Counted from the stretch's first letter, positions 26,597-35,322 are shown. The stretch: 64,000 nucleotides of DNA from Chloroflexota bacterium (GCA_021372725.1 JAJFTV010000169.1:1-64000); one strand, 5' to 3'. Notes: a model not told the origin generated them from the sequence alone. Made by a program: numbers and translations.

Positions 26597-27778
26597 TTAA
26601 ATTTTCGCCAGTGCCTGGGTCATATCGGCTTGCAGATCCTCTATATCTTCGATTCCCACCGCATAACGAATCAAACCTTCCGGAATACCGGCGGCAGACC
26701 GTTCCTCAGCAGTCAATTCTACGTGACTTGTCGTGGCAGGCGGCCCAACAACCGTTTCCACCTGGCCAAGGTTGGCTGCCAGATAAGCATACTTCAGATT
26801 GTTGAGGACGGCCTTGACTGCCTGGTAGCCGCCTTTCAGATCGAAGCTCAAGATGCCGCCAAAACCGCGCATTTGCTTTTTGGCAATTTCATGGCCCTTG
26901 TTGCTTTCAAGGCCGGGGTAAAAGACGGATTTAACCTGCGGCTGCGCTTCCAGGAAGCGTGCCATGGCCATTGCGTTGGCATTTTGGCGCTCAACCCGCA
27001 GGCCAAGCGTTTTCAGGCTGCGCAGCAGGAGGAAAGCGCTGAAGGCATCCAGCATCGGGCCGGTCAGCTCGCGGAACTCATAGATCTTCTTAACCAGTTC
27101 GGTGCTGCCAACCACCACGCCGCCCAGCAAATCACCATGACCGCACAGGTACTTGGTGGCCGAGTGGATCACCAGGTCAGTACCCAGGGCGATGGGGTTC
27201 TGGTTGATGGGGGTGGCAAACGTATTGTCACAAACGGTAATGGCTCCGACTTGTTTTCCGGCCGCGTTCAGCCGGGCAATATCCAGCACTTTGAGGGTTG
27301 GATTGGTGGGAGTTTCCAGATAGAGCAGATGACAGCCTTTTGCAACCTCGGTCTCGATCTGTTCAGGGTTCTCCGTATCGCAGATGACACATTCAATATT
27401 AAACCGCGGCAGAATTTGCAGAAAATGCAGATAGGTAGCGCCGTAATTGTCTTTTACACTGATTACTCTCTGGCCTGGGCTGAGCAGGGCAAACAGCGTT
27501 GTGCTGATGGCCGCCATGCCGGTGGCAAAACTGGTACCGGCTTCTGCGCCTTCCAGGGCAGCTACTTTTTGTTCAAACAGACGCGCAGTGGGGTTGGAGT
27601 TGCGGCTGTAAATGTCACCAGGTTTCTGCTTTAATGCCACGGCCTGCCATGTATCCACATCATCGTAGGCGAATGAGGCATTCATTACCACGGGCGGTAT
27701 GAGTGAATGGGTAAGAGGGTCCACCGAACGCATTAAGTGGACAGATTGGGTGGATGGACCGGGTTGCTTTTTGGTCAT
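26597..27778 (-). CDS. Cys/Met-metabolism PLP enzyme (cystathionine gamma-lyase/synthase or methionine gamma-lyase type)
   Basis: The 393-residue protein matches the gamma-family of fold-type I PLP enzymes: YSRNSNPTARLFEQKVAALEGAEAGTSFATGMAAI, LLYLETPTNPTLKVLDI and VIHSATKYLCGHGDLLGGVVVG with the Schiff-base Lys. It removes or swaps the gamma substituent of cystathionine, methionine or O-acyl-homoserine. The residues that separate lyase from synthase were not assignable by eye. The start at 27778 has AAGGAG 9 bases upstream; the longer frame would add a basic, unrelated 36-residue tail. The GntR regulator gene lies 79 bases upstream on the same strand. Confidence 0.9.
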   Translation of the reverse strand: MTKKQPGPSTQSVHLMRSVDPLTHSLIPPVVMNASFAYDDVDTWQAVALKQKPGDIYSRNSNPTARLFEQKVAALEGAEAGTSFATGMAAISTTLFALLSPGQRVISVKDNYGATYLHFLQILPRFNIECVICDTENPEQIETEVAKGCHLLYLETPTNPTLKVLDIARLNAAGKQVGAITVCDNTFATPINQNPIALGTDLVIHSATKYLCGHGDLLGGVVVGSTELVKKIYEFRELTGPMLDAFSAFLLLRSLKTLGLRVERQNANAMAMARFLEAQPQVKSVFYPGLESNKGHEIAKKQMRGFGGILSFDLKGGYQAVKAVLNNLKYAYLAANLGQVETVVGPPATTSHVELTAEERSAAGIPEGLIRYAVGIEDIEDLQADMTQALAKI

Positions 27779-27857
27779 CGCTTGGATCTCCTTGGTTTCA
27801 AAATTTATGTAACGTCGGCTTATGGCATCTTTCAGCCGATAAGTAAAAAAATATGAT

Positions 27858-28535
27858 TTATGGAGTTTGTTTTTCCAGCCTCTCAATTGCCCGCTTGGCG
27901 GTCAGACGGATATGCTCCTGGATGGCCTGGCTGGCCAATTCGCAATCACCCGATTTCATGATTTCTACAAGCTGGCGGTGCGAAGATGGATAGTCATGTT
28001 CGTCACCCGGACGGGTAATGTACATAAAATACACCACCTGGGCTCTCATTTCTTCCAACGTTTGCTGCAGAAGATAATGACCAAAGCGCGACCACAAATA
28101 GCTGTGAAATTCAATATCCAGGGCAATCAACCGTTCGTCATCACCGCGCTCGTGAGCACTTTGCATACTGGCGATGATCTCCTCCAGGCGGGCGTAATCC
28201 TCGCTTCTGAAATTGGTGCACGCCAGTTGCATCCCCAGCCCTTCCAGGGCAGCTCTGAGGGTTGCAACTTCCCACAGGCTGTTTCGATCCCAGCGGCGCA
28301 CATAATATGCCCCGCTGGCTTCTTTGGTGAGCAGATTCTGGTGCTCCAGGCGGACAAATGCTTCACGGACAGGTGTGCGGCTCACGCCCAGCGCTTCGGC
28401 AATTTGGGCTTCACGCAGTCGCTCACCGGGGACCAGCATGCCGGCGGTGATGTGTTCACAAACTGCATCATAGACATGGTCGGCAAGCACGTTACGTTTG
28501 GTTTGAATAGGGGTTAGATGATTATTATTGTTCAT
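27858..28535 (-). CDS. GntR family regulator, FadR subfamily (FCD domain)
   Basis: The 225-residue protein has an N-terminal winged helix with the GntR signature (DAVCEHITAGMLVPGERLREAQIAEALGVSRTPVREAFVRLEHQNLL). A helical FCD domain follows, with histidines in FHSYLWSRFGH and SSHRQLVEIMKSGD that bind metal in related proteins. It likely senses an organic acid or amino acid. Its place right upstream of the PLP enzyme and aminotransferase genes, same strand, suggests it controls them. The 100-base gap upstream has TATACCGGTATACTTAAATATAAGTATAT, an AT-rich palindromic stretch that may be its own operator. Confidence 0.88.
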   Translation of the reverse strand: MNNNNHLTPIQTKRNVLADHVYDAVCEHITAGMLVPGERLREAQIAEALGVSRTPVREAFVRLEHQNLLTKEASGAYYVRRWDRNSLWEVATLRAALEGLGMQLACTNFRSEDYARLEEIIASMQSAHERGDDERLIALDIEFHSYLWSRFGHYLLQQTLEEMRAQVVYFMYITRPGDEHDYPSSHRQLVEIMKSGDCELASQAIQEHIRLTAKRAIERLEKQTP

Positions 28536-28540
28536 TATGG

Positions 28541-28570
28541 TATACCGGTATACTTAAATATAAGTATATG
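28541..28570. promoter_or_regulatory. palindromic region upstream of the FadR-type regulator
   Basis: Bases 28541-28553 read TATACCGGTATAC, containing the perfect 12-bp palindrome GTATACCGGTATAC when the preceding base is included. It is followed by TTAAATATAAGTATA. FadR-type GntR proteins bind short palindromes, so this is a good candidate autoregulatory operator just before the regulator's start. Confidence 0.45.
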
Positions 28571-28639
28571 CGAATCACCCTGATTGTCAAGCTTTTCTTG
28601 CAATGTGGGGGTTACTCACTACACGTTGCGCCTGTCAGG

Positions 28640-29041
28640 TTACAGAATCTCATACTCCCAGGTGATTTCCACGGTTGGTCTGAGGGTGGCGGAGACTGAG
28701 CAATATTTTTCTTCTGACAGTTCAATGGCCTGTGCCACATCCTTGGGGGTAAGATCTTTTCCCTTGAGAATGAATTTCAAGTGTATCTTGCGGAAAGTCC
28801 ACGGTGGTTCAGGGTCCTGTTGCGAAACGGCCTGTACTTCCAGGCTTTCAAGCGGCTTGCGTTTTTTCTCGAGAATATTCACGATATCCACAGAGGTGCA
28901 GGAACATAAAGCCACCACCAGCAGTTCGGAAGGCTTCATACCCACATTTGCCTTGGTGGTGGAAAGAACGACGGAATGGTTATTTGAATCGGTCGCTGCG
29001 AACATTTCGCCGGTGATCCAGCGAACGGTTGTAGTGCCCAT
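28640..29041 (-). CDS. OsmC family protein
   Basis: The 133-residue protein has the OsmC fold. GMKPSELLVVALCSCTSVDIVNILEKKR contains the first conserved cysteine in a long central helix. The second peroxidatic cysteine common to OsmC and Ohr is replaced: LSEEKYCSVSATLRPTVEI has a Cys near the expected site, so a two-cysteine peroxidase could still form. Members reduce organic hydroperoxides, while other OsmC/YhfA relatives have no defined activity. It is probably cytoplasmic and stands alone between two GntR-type regulator genes on the same strand. Confidence 0.82.
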   Translation of the reverse strand: MGTTTVRWITGEMFAATDSNNHSVVLSTTKANVGMKPSELLVVALCSCTSVDIVNILEKKRKPLESLEVQAVSQQDPEPPWTFRKIHLKFILKGKDLTPKDVAQAIELSEEKYCSVSATLRPTVEITWEYEIL

Positions 29042-29091
29042 ACGTTTGTCTCCTTTTTGCCTATACCTGATGCGCTATTTCAGTGGGTCAT

Positions 29092-30189
29092 TCATCCAAC
29101 CCATTCCATCTGTCCTGTAAAGGCCGTCTCGTACCCGCCCAGGCTTTCGATCACCTGCCGTGCTTCAGGGGTTTTCAACCAGTTAAGCAAGTCTGCCACC
29201 GGTGAAGTCTCAACTGCAGGTTCAGGGATGATGAGATCGTATTGTTCATGGGCAAGGAAAAGAAAATCGAGACCATAGCTCATCGCTGCACCTTCCAGGC
29301 CGATTCCTGTGTCTGCCTTGTCCTCGGCGATCTCCTGGGCAATGGCAAAGTGGGTAATTTTTTCGTTCTGATAACCGGTAATTTGGGTGGAATCAATACC
29401 CAGCTTTCGCAAGCGGATATCCAGCCAGACACGCGTACCGGAACCGGATTGCCGGTTGATAAATCGCAAACCTGGTTGGGTCAGGTCAGTCAGCGAATTG
29501 ATATTTTTCGGGTTTCCGGGGGCGAGGATCAGGCCTAAACGCCGGTTTGCCAGTCGTACTAAAGCTGTTCGTTTTCCGGGAAGCAGCCGTCTGACGAAGG
29601 GAGCATTATAAACCTCGCTCTCCTCGTCCCATAAATGACAACCGGCCAGATCTGCCTTACCTTCTGCCAGGGCAATCAAGCCGCCCATGCTTCCTGAAAA
29701 CTTTGGCTGCAGGCTGTACCCGGGAGAAATTTCGGGAAAATGACTGGCCAGCCAGGTAATCACCAGATCATGGCTGCCGGCAAAAAGAAGGATTTTATCA
29801 TCTCTCGGACTATCCTGCTGCTCGACGAGTCGCCAGCGTTCCATGGCCTCGCGGACGGCCTGATCGATTTCATCCAAACGATAACCACCGGTCAGAACTT
29901 CCAGCAGAAATGCTTCCGCGCGGTGAATCAATTGCGCCCGCCGCATGGGCGTATCATTCATCACGGGCAAATTCTCGGTCACGCGGGTTCCCTGCCCGGG
30001 ACGGCTGGTCACCAGGCCCTGTCTTGCCAGCTCCTGATAGGCATGCTGGATGGTGCCAATCGTGCAGTTCCATTGACCGGCCATGTCTCTTAACGAAGGG
30101 AGCCTTTCGCCGGCTTCCCATTGGCCGTCCAGAATTTCCTGACGGATCTTTTCTGAAATCTTTCTGTAGAGGTGTGGTTCTTCCATCAT
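29092..30189 (-). CDS. one-component regulator: GntR-type HTH fused to periplasmic-binding-protein-like domain
   Basis: The 365-residue protein starts with a GntR winged helix (SLRDMAGQWNCTIGTIQHAYQELARQGLVTSRPGQG, residues about 33-68). After a linker it has a two-lobe substrate-binding domain (LLFAGSHDLVITWLASHFPEISPGYSL, then LAGCHLWDEESEVYNAPFV and FINRQSGSGTRVWLD) of the kind seen in MoeA-associated and tungstate/molybdate regulators. It probably senses an oxyanion or a cofactor precursor directly. ATG 30189 has GGAG 6 bases before it. It is divergent from the molybdopterin-lipoprotein/WtpAB cluster, which makes that cluster its likely target. Confidence 0.85.
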   Translation of the reverse strand: MMEEPHLYRKISEKIRQEILDGQWEAGERLPSLRDMAGQWNCTIGTIQHAYQELARQGLVTSRPGQGTRVTENLPVMNDTPMRRAQLIHRAEAFLLEVLTGGYRLDEIDQAVREAMERWRLVEQQDSPRDDKILLFAGSHDLVITWLASHFPEISPGYSLQPKFSGSMGGLIALAEGKADLAGCHLWDEESEVYNAPFVRRLLPGKRTALVRLANRRLGLILAPGNPKNINSLTDLTQPGLRFINRQSGSGTRVWLDIRLRKLGIDSTQITGYQNEKITHFAIAQEIAEDKADTGIGLEGAAMSYGLDFLFLAHEQYDLIIPEPAVETSPVADLLNWLKTPEARQVIESLGGYETAFTGQMEWVG

Positions 30190-30211
30190 GATCTGCTCCA
30201 ATTAATTAACG

Positions 30212-30477
30212 TACAATACTCGAAAGCCCAAGAACCGGCCAATTGGCGCTGTTGCTTCAAGCAATCTGGCTAAGAACAGCCGGGCTTAAAGAGACGAATT
30301 GATTAATGTTTATTGTATGGGATAGTTCTGTACAGTGCAAGCGCAGACCTGTTTCATGTTATTCCGGAGGATATTGGAGGCGTGGTCAATGCCTGCTGAT
30401 CGGTATCGAGGCGCTCTGACACACTTTTCACCTCTGGTTGACAGACAATTTTCTAAAGTGTATACTCTTTTATTGTA
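30212..30477. promoter_or_regulatory. three TATTGTA boxes in the divergent intergenic region
   Basis: TACAATA at 30212-30218 (inverted) and TATTGTA at 30311-30317 and 30471-30477 recur across the 354-base gap between the regulator and the molybdopterin-lipoprotein gene. The last box lies just after the predicted -10 box. They could be operator half-sites. Between them, 30224-30287 is rich in inverted repeats: AAGCCC pairs with GGGCTT, with GCTGTT/AACAGC and TTGCT/AGCAA nested inside. Confidence 0.35.
30438..30466 (+). promoter_or_regulatory. strong sigma70 promoter for the molybdopterin-lipoprotein/wtpAB cluster
   Basis: TTGACA (30438-30443), exactly 17 bases, TATACT (30461-30466). The -35 box is perfect and the -10 box matches 5 of 6. 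Transcription would start near 30473, leaving a leader of about 70 bases before the ATG at 30544. Confidence 0.8.
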
Positions 30478-30543
30478 TTGTTGGAGCGCATCAACTATAC
30501 AAAATTCCTCTCTCGCCCACAGCTTTTTCAGGAGTCATTCGAC

Positions 30544-32055
30544 ATGAAACAGAACACTTTTCTTCTGCTCGTCATTTCTTTCATCTTGCTGGTTGTTTCC
30601 GCCTGTGCGTCGTCCCCAACCCAGGTTGAACCAACTTCAATCCCTCAGCCGGTCGAGGCAACCCCTGAACCAGAACCGGAAGCCGAACCTGCACAAACCG
30701 AGCCGGTTGTGGATACGGCTCCGGTGGTATTGACGATTGTCAATGGAGAGCAACAGATGGAGTTCACGCTGGAAGAGCTCAAAGCTTTACCGGCTTCATC
30801 CGGCCAGGCTGGAATGTTGAGCTCCACAGGCAAGATCACCGTTCCGGCCTTGTTCACCGGAGTTCTGCTTACTGATCTGGTGAACCTGGTGGGGGGTATC
30901 ACTCCCGAATTGGGTGTCAATATTGTTGCTGGTGACGGTTATGCCATGACCCTGTCTTATGAACAGGTCATGAATGGCGGTTTCATCACCTACGACCCTT
31001 CCGATGGCACCGAAAAATCATTCGACCAACCCTTGCAGGCCATGGTGGCCTATGAGATGAATGGCGAACCCCTGGATGAGAGCAGCGATGGCATCCTCCG
31101 CATGGTGATCATCAGCTCCAGGAATAACCAGGTCACAGACGGCCATTGGGCGGTCAAATGGGTGGAGAGGATTGAAGTTCAGCCCGTCAGTAAGGAATGG
31201 ACATTGAGCTTGAGCGGTAATCTCGAGGAAGTAATCGATCGAAATACATTTCAGTCCTGTGGAAGTGTTTCCTGCCATCAGGAAACCTGGACGGATGACG
31301 AAGGCCAGATTTGGGCGGGTGTGCCGTTGTACCTGCTGGCCGGGCGGGTGGATGATGAGGTCAAGCATGAAGGTCCGGCATACAACCGTGATCTGGCGAA
31401 TGCCGGTTATGACATCGAACTGATTGCTGCGGATGGGTATACTGAAACCCTTACCAGCAGCGACGTGTATTACAACCGGAAAATCATGGTGGCTTACCTG
31501 GTGAATGACGCCCAACTGCCGGATAAATACTTTCCCCTGCGGCTGGTGGGTGACGACCTCGAAAAAGGCCAACGCGTGGGGGCGATATCCGAAATCAGGC
31601 TGTTGATGGACGAGGTTAATGCGCTGCTCGCTCAGGAGACGACGCCTGAACCTACCACAGAGCCGGCTGCTGAAACTGCAATCATCGAACCGCCGGAAGG
31701 CACCACCCTTTCGATCACGGGTCAGGTTGTCAACCCATTGTATCTGAATGATGCTGCCATCCATGCTCTGACTGCGGTAAAACTCACCGTCGAGCACCCC
31801 AAGCGGGGGCCTGAGGAATATGAAGGTATCTACCTGAATACCTTGTTGAATTTCGCCGTGCCCAAAACGGGTGCCTCCTCGCTTCTGTTCACCGCGTCGG
31901 ATGGGTATTCGACCAGTGTGGATCTGGCTGCTGTGCAGAATTGCGAGGATTGTCTGCTGACTTTTTGCGAGAACGAGGGAGGTTATGATCTTGCCATGCC
32001 CGGGTTCGAGACTTCCGTATGGATCAAAGAGCTGGTTGGGATTGAGATTCAGTAA
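30544..32055 (+). CDS. lipoprotein with three molybdopterin-oxidoreductase-like (sulfite-oxidase fold) domains
   Basis: The 503-residue protein has a lipoprotein signal ending Val-Ser-Ala-Cys (about residue 21), then a Pro/Glu-rich linker. Three repeats resemble the oxidoreductase molybdopterin-binding fold: LTIVNGEQQMEFTLEELKALP with VPALFTGVLLTDLVNLVGG; WTLSLSGNLEEVIDRNTF with WAGVPLYLLAGRVDDE; and LSITGQVVNPLYLNDAAIHAL with YEGIYLNTLLNFAV. Each keeps the GDGY/ADGY/SDGY turn. The Cys-x4-Cys in SCGSVSCHQETW and CEDCLLTFC are extra. The catalytic Cys ligand expected for a real Moco enzyme is not evident, so it may bind a ligand or partner rather than act as an oxidase. It opens the wtp cluster. 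Confidence 0.8.
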   Translation: MKQNTFLLLVISFILLVVSACASSPTQVEPTSIPQPVEATPEPEPEAEPAQTEPVVDTAPVVLTIVNGEQQMEFTLEELKALPASSGQAGMLSSTGKITVPALFTGVLLTDLVNLVGGITPELGVNIVAGDGYAMTLSYEQVMNGGFITYDPSDGTEKSFDQPLQAMVAYEMNGEPLDESSDGILRMVIISSRNNQVTDGHWAVKWVERIEVQPVSKEWTLSLSGNLEEVIDRNTFQSCGSVSCHQETWTDDEGQIWAGVPLYLLAGRVDDEVKHEGPAYNRDLANAGYDIELIAADGYTETLTSSDVYYNRKIMVAYLVNDAQLPDKYFPLRLVGDDLEKGQRVGAISEIRLLMDEVNALLAQETTPEPTTEPAAETAIIEPPEGTTLSITGQVVNPLYLNDAAIHALTAVKLTVEHPKRGPEEYEGIYLNTLLNFAVPKTGASSLLFTASDGYSTSVDLAAVQNCEDCLLTFCENEGGYDLAMPGFETSVWIKELVGIEIQ

Positions 32056-32072
32056 TCAGGGTCAGGAATAAC

Positions 32073-33188
32073 GTGTCGGCGGTAAAGAAATTCGCTTTCG
32101 GGTTCATGTCGATCCTATTAATCCTCCTGAACGGAGCGGTTTCCGGCTGCCAGCCCGTTTCCTCAATAGTGACGCAGGAGGTTACACCGGTCAATCGGGA
32201 GATTTTACGGGTATTTTGTGCCGGCAGCCTGATCCTCCCGGTTGCTGAGCTGGAAACAGCTTTTGAGGAAGCCAACCCGGATGTGGATGTGCAGAATGAA
32301 TGTCATGGCAGCATCCAGGTCATCCGGCATGTCACCGAGCTGCATGAATCGATCGACGTTGTTATGACCGCCGACCATGCACTAATCCCCATGCTTATGT
32401 ACTCGACTATTGATGAGGATAACGGTCAGCCGTACGGTGAATGGTACATCCGTTTTGCCGGCAACCGCATGGCTCTGGCATATACACCCAGCAGCCGCTA
32501 TGCTGCTGAAATCGACAGCAGCAACTGGGTTGAGATACTGTCACGCCCGGATGTGAAAATCGGGCTGGCCGACCCGCGTTTCGATGCCACCGGTTACCGG
32601 GCGTTAATGGTAATGACCCTGGCTGAAGATGAATACCAGGTGAAAGGTCTGCATGACCACCTGTTTCGGGATGCTTTTACATATCCCATCACGCGTTTCG
32701 CCGAAGACGGCCTGACCGATATATCTGTCCCTGAAATTCTTGAACCAAAAAGCGATTCGAATGTCGTCCAGCGCGGATCCAGCATTCAACTGCTGGCACT
32801 GCTGGAATCAGGTGATATTGATTATGCTTTCGAATACGAAAGCGTCATTGCCCAACACAACCTGTCCAGCATCAGCCTGCCTGATGAAATCAATTTGGGT
32901 TCATCGGATTATGCACAGCAGTATGAAACGGTTCAGGTTACGCTGGATTTCCAACGGTTTTCCACCGTTAAGCCGGTCTTTCGTGGCGAGCCTATCGGCT
33001 ACGGGATCACCATCCCATCCAATGCGCCGCATCCTGAACTGGCGGAACGATATATCGCATTTCTGTTAAGCCCCGAGGGCCGCACTGTGATGAAATCGGT
33101 TCATCACCCGCTGCTGGACCCGCCTGTCTGCGACCAGCCTGACAAAGTGCCCCCCCAGCTTAAAGGGTTCTGCGCGGGTGCAGAATGA
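32073..33188 (+). CDS. wtpA: tungstate/molybdate ABC transporter substrate-binding lipoprotein
   Basis: The 371-residue protein has a lipoprotein signal ending Val-Ser-Gly-Cys and the WtpA/ModA-type fold. LRVFCAGSLILPVAELETAFEEANPDVDVQNECHGSIQVIRHVTELHESIDVVMTADHALIP matches WtpA closely, and IGLADPRFDATGYRAL and YAFEYESVIAQHNL follow. WtpA proteins prefer tungstate, and molybdate also binds. The start is GTG at 32073, with AGGA 6 bases before it. It follows the three-domain lipoprotein by 17 bases and overlaps the permease gene by 4 bases. Confidence 0.92.
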   Translation: MSAVKKFAFGFMSILLILLNGAVSGCQPVSSIVTQEVTPVNREILRVFCAGSLILPVAELETAFEEANPDVDVQNECHGSIQVIRHVTELHESIDVVMTADHALIPMLMYSTIDEDNGQPYGEWYIRFAGNRMALAYTPSSRYAAEIDSSNWVEILSRPDVKIGLADPRFDATGYRALMVMTLAEDEYQVKGLHDHLFRDAFTYPITRFAEDGLTDISVPEILEPKSDSNVVQRGSSIQLLALLESGDIDYAFEYESVIAQHNLSSISLPDEINLGSSDYAQQYETVQVTLDFQRFSTVKPVFRGEPIGYGITIPSNAPHPELAERYIAFLLSPEGRTVMKSVHHPLLDPPVCDQPDKVPPQLKGFCAGAE

Positions 33189-33985
33189 GACAGTCCAGCA
33201 GGATGCCACGCAGGTCACACCTTTTTACATGGGTTTTTGGTACGGCAGGCGGATTGCTGCTCATTTTCATCCTGCTTCCATTGATCAGTGCGATCGTGGC
33301 TGCCACTCCACAAGCCCTCATCCAGACCCTTTCTGATCCGCAGGTATTGGACTCCATGCGATTGACCTTTGGAGCCGCGGCGGCAGCGACAGGCCTGGCT
33401 ATTGTGGGTGGAGTCCCGCTGGCATACATGCTGGCCCGGCACCGGTTTCCAGGCAAACGCCTTGTGGAAGCCATTATCGATTTACCCATCGTAGTGCCCC
33501 ATACCGCGGCCGGGATTGCGCTGTTGATGGTTTTTGGCAGCCGGGGTGTTCTGGGACAGCCACTGGCCGCCCTCGGTATCTTTTTTACCGACCGCCCGCT
33601 GGGGATCATTGTTGCCATGCTTTTTGTGAGCCTGCCATACCTGGTCAATATGAGCCGCGAGGCATTTGCCATGGTGGACAGGGAACTGGAAATGACCGCC
33701 CTGGTGGAAGGGGCATCCGAATGGCAGGCCTTCTTTTTGGTGACTTTGCCATTGGCGTGGCGCGGCATAGTCAGCGGTGCATTAATGATGTGGGCGCGCG
33801 GAATCAGCGAATTTGGGGCGGTGGTCATCATTGCCTACAACCCAAAAATTGTTCCGGTGCTGATCTACGAACGTTTTGAAGGTTTTGGCTTGACTGTGGC
33901 GCTGCCTGTGGCGGCGCTGCTGATCCTGACAGCGTTTGTGGTTTTCTTTGTATTGCGGCTTGTTCTGCTGCCGGAAAAGGATTAG
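33185..33985 (+). CDS. wtpB: tungstate/molybdate ABC transporter permease
   Basis: The 266-residue membrane protein has six hydrophobic helices and the binding-protein-dependent permease loop (EMTALVEGASEWQAFFLVTLPLAWRGIVSGALMMWARGISEFGA), the ATPase-docking segment. It is the partner of WtpA. An ATP-binding subunit would normally follow as wtpC, but the next gene is on the other strand 14 bases away and is unrelated. The ATPase must therefore be encoded elsewhere or be shared. The 4-base ATGA overlap with wtpA shows translational coupling. Confidence 0.9.
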   Translation: MRQSSRMPRRSHLFTWVFGTAGGLLLIFILLPLISAIVAATPQALIQTLSDPQVLDSMRLTFGAAAAATGLAIVGGVPLAYMLARHRFPGKRLVEAIIDLPIVVPHTAAGIALLMVFGSRGVLGQPLAALGIFFTDRPLGIIVAMLFVSLPYLVNMSREAFAMVDRELEMTALVEGASEWQAFFLVTLPLAWRGIVSGALMMWARGISEFGAVVIIAYNPKIVPVLIYERFEGFGLTVALPVAALLILTAFVVFFVLRLVLLPEKD

Positions 33986-33999
33986 GTTTACCTGTCCGG

Positions 34000-34737
34000 T
34001 TAGGCTGTGGGCACCTTAAGCACTAATCCTACTGCGTACCCCACCAGGGCACTGACCGTGCCGATGACCGCCATCTCCAGGCCGCTGCGGCCTGGTTTCC
34101 CGACGGTGACCCGTGCTTTATAAGCTCCCACTGCAAACAGCACCAGCGCGGTGATGAGGACAGAAACCCACATGCTGGTTGCAACGGGCAGAAATGCAAA
34201 CGGCGCCAGGGGGATGAGGGAACCAACGATGGCCGAAATTCCAACCACGAGAGCGGATTTCCAGGCCTGCCCGCGGTTTACTGGAGCAAGCTGATGTTCT
34301 TCTGCCATCATGACCGTCACCCACACATCCGGGTTGGCCGTTATGGTATTGACAATTCGTTCCAGCAGTTCGCCCTCGAAGCCTTTTTCGGTATAGATCT
34401 GGCTTACCTCGGCACGCTCCAGCTTTGGAATTTGCTCGATGTGGCGCAGCTCGCGTTCTCTTTCGCTGTCGTAATAGTCGGCATCTGCCAATGTGGATGT
34501 ATAGGCCACCGCTCCCATCGAAACCGACTCGGCAAAAGTAGCCGCCAGGCCGGCCACCATCACAATGCGGGGGTCATTGGTGGCAGCGGCGATACCCAGA
34601 ATCACGCCCAACACATTCACCAACCCGTCCTGGCCACCCAGAATGACATCCGAAAGCCCGGAGGTGCTGCGGCGATGAGGATCGATTTGGGAATGCAGAT
34701 ATTGCTCTTTTTGGTGTTGATAATTAAGTTTTTTCAT
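34000..34737 (-). CDS. VIT1/CCC1 family metal transporter
   Basis: The 245-residue protein has the VIT family features. STSGLSDVILGGQDGLVNVLGVILGIAAATND opens the membrane part. SMGAVAYTSTLADADYYDSERERELRHIEQIPKLERAEVSQIYTEKGFEGELLERIVNTITANPDVWVTVMMAEEHQL is the cytoplasmic metal-binding helix region, and three further helices end the protein. It probably moves ferrous iron or manganese out of the cytosol. The start at 34737 gives MKKLNYQ; the longer frame adds an unrelated tail. The MarR-type regulator gene lies 87 bases upstream on the same strand. Confidence 0.9.
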   Translation of the reverse strand: MKKLNYQHQKEQYLHSQIDPHRRSTSGLSDVILGGQDGLVNVLGVILGIAAATNDPRIVMVAGLAATFAESVSMGAVAYTSTLADADYYDSERERELRHIEQIPKLERAEVSQIYTEKGFEGELLERIVNTITANPDVWVTVMMAEEHQLAPVNRGQAWKSALVVGISAIVGSLIPLAPFAFLPVATSMWVSVLITALVLFAVGAYKARVTVGKPGRSGLEMAVIGTVSALVGYAVGLVLKVPTA

Positions 34738-34824
34738 TCGTCTTCTTTCATTTTTAATCAGGTATGATGGTTGGACAGGATTGTGCGCTAACACGAATTC
34801 AGGTCGAGCCATCATGCAGAATTC

Positions 34825-35322
34825 TTATAACCGGTTTTCCTGACCCCGATCTCCACGCTCTTTCTCGAGGGTTTCGAGCAGGGCAGGCATTCGTTCCTCC
34901 AGCAGAGAGAACAAATCGTGAGCTTCCAGCAGACGCTTACGCAAATCGTCTGATTTGTCATCCATCAACACCAGACCGCGTTCTGTGATGTTGTGCAGCT
35001 CTGACATCAGACCCAGCCAGCGACGCATGTACAGGATCCAGCCACCCGGTTTGAAATGGTAGTAATCCTGGCGGGGGAGGGGCGAAGCGACCCGCTCGAT
35101 CAACCCGTTATCCACCAACAGGCGGGCCATCACACTGATCGAGCTTTTGCTGGCCTTAAGAGCTTCGGTGATGTCGGTCACGGATTGGGCTTCCGGGTCA
35201 GCGATCAGCAGGTACCCGATCATCCGGCCTGCCATACGCGGTATACCCATTTGTTCGAAAAACAGGCCAATGTCTTCGATGAAGTGCTTCTCTTCAATCT
35301 GATGCTGTATGTTGTTGTCCAT
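34825..35322 (-). CDS. MarR/GbsR-type transcriptional regulator
   Basis: The 165-residue protein has a winged helix typical of GbsR-like MarR relatives: FFEQMGIPRMAGRMIGYLLIADPEAQSVTDITEALKASKSSISVMARLLVDNGLIERVASP, then an aromatic beta wing (QDYYHFKPGGWILYMRRWL) and a helical dimerisation tail. It starts at the ATG at 35322, with GGAGA about 10 bases upstream. It sits right before the VIT1-family gene and may regulate metal efflux or its own expression. Effector unknown. Confidence 0.82.
   Translation of the reverse strand: MDNNIQHQIEEKHFIEDIGLFFEQMGIPRMAGRMIGYLLIADPEAQSVTDITEALKASKSSISVMARLLVDNGLIERVASPLPRQDYYHFKPGGWILYMRRWLGLMSELHNITERGLVLMDDKSDDLRKRLLEAHDLFSLLEERMPALLETLEKERGDRGQENRL

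Noticed and set aside
26525..27634. 369-codon plus-strand open frame opposite the Cys/Met PLP enzyme
   Set aside because: The opposite strand encodes clear PLP-enzyme motifs; this frame shows only low-complexity antisense translation.
30224..30287. Moco-type riboswitch upstream of the molybdopterin cluster
   Set aside because: Inverted repeats exist, but the conserved Moco riboswitch core was not seen and the region is upstream of the mapped promoter for the plus-strand genes.
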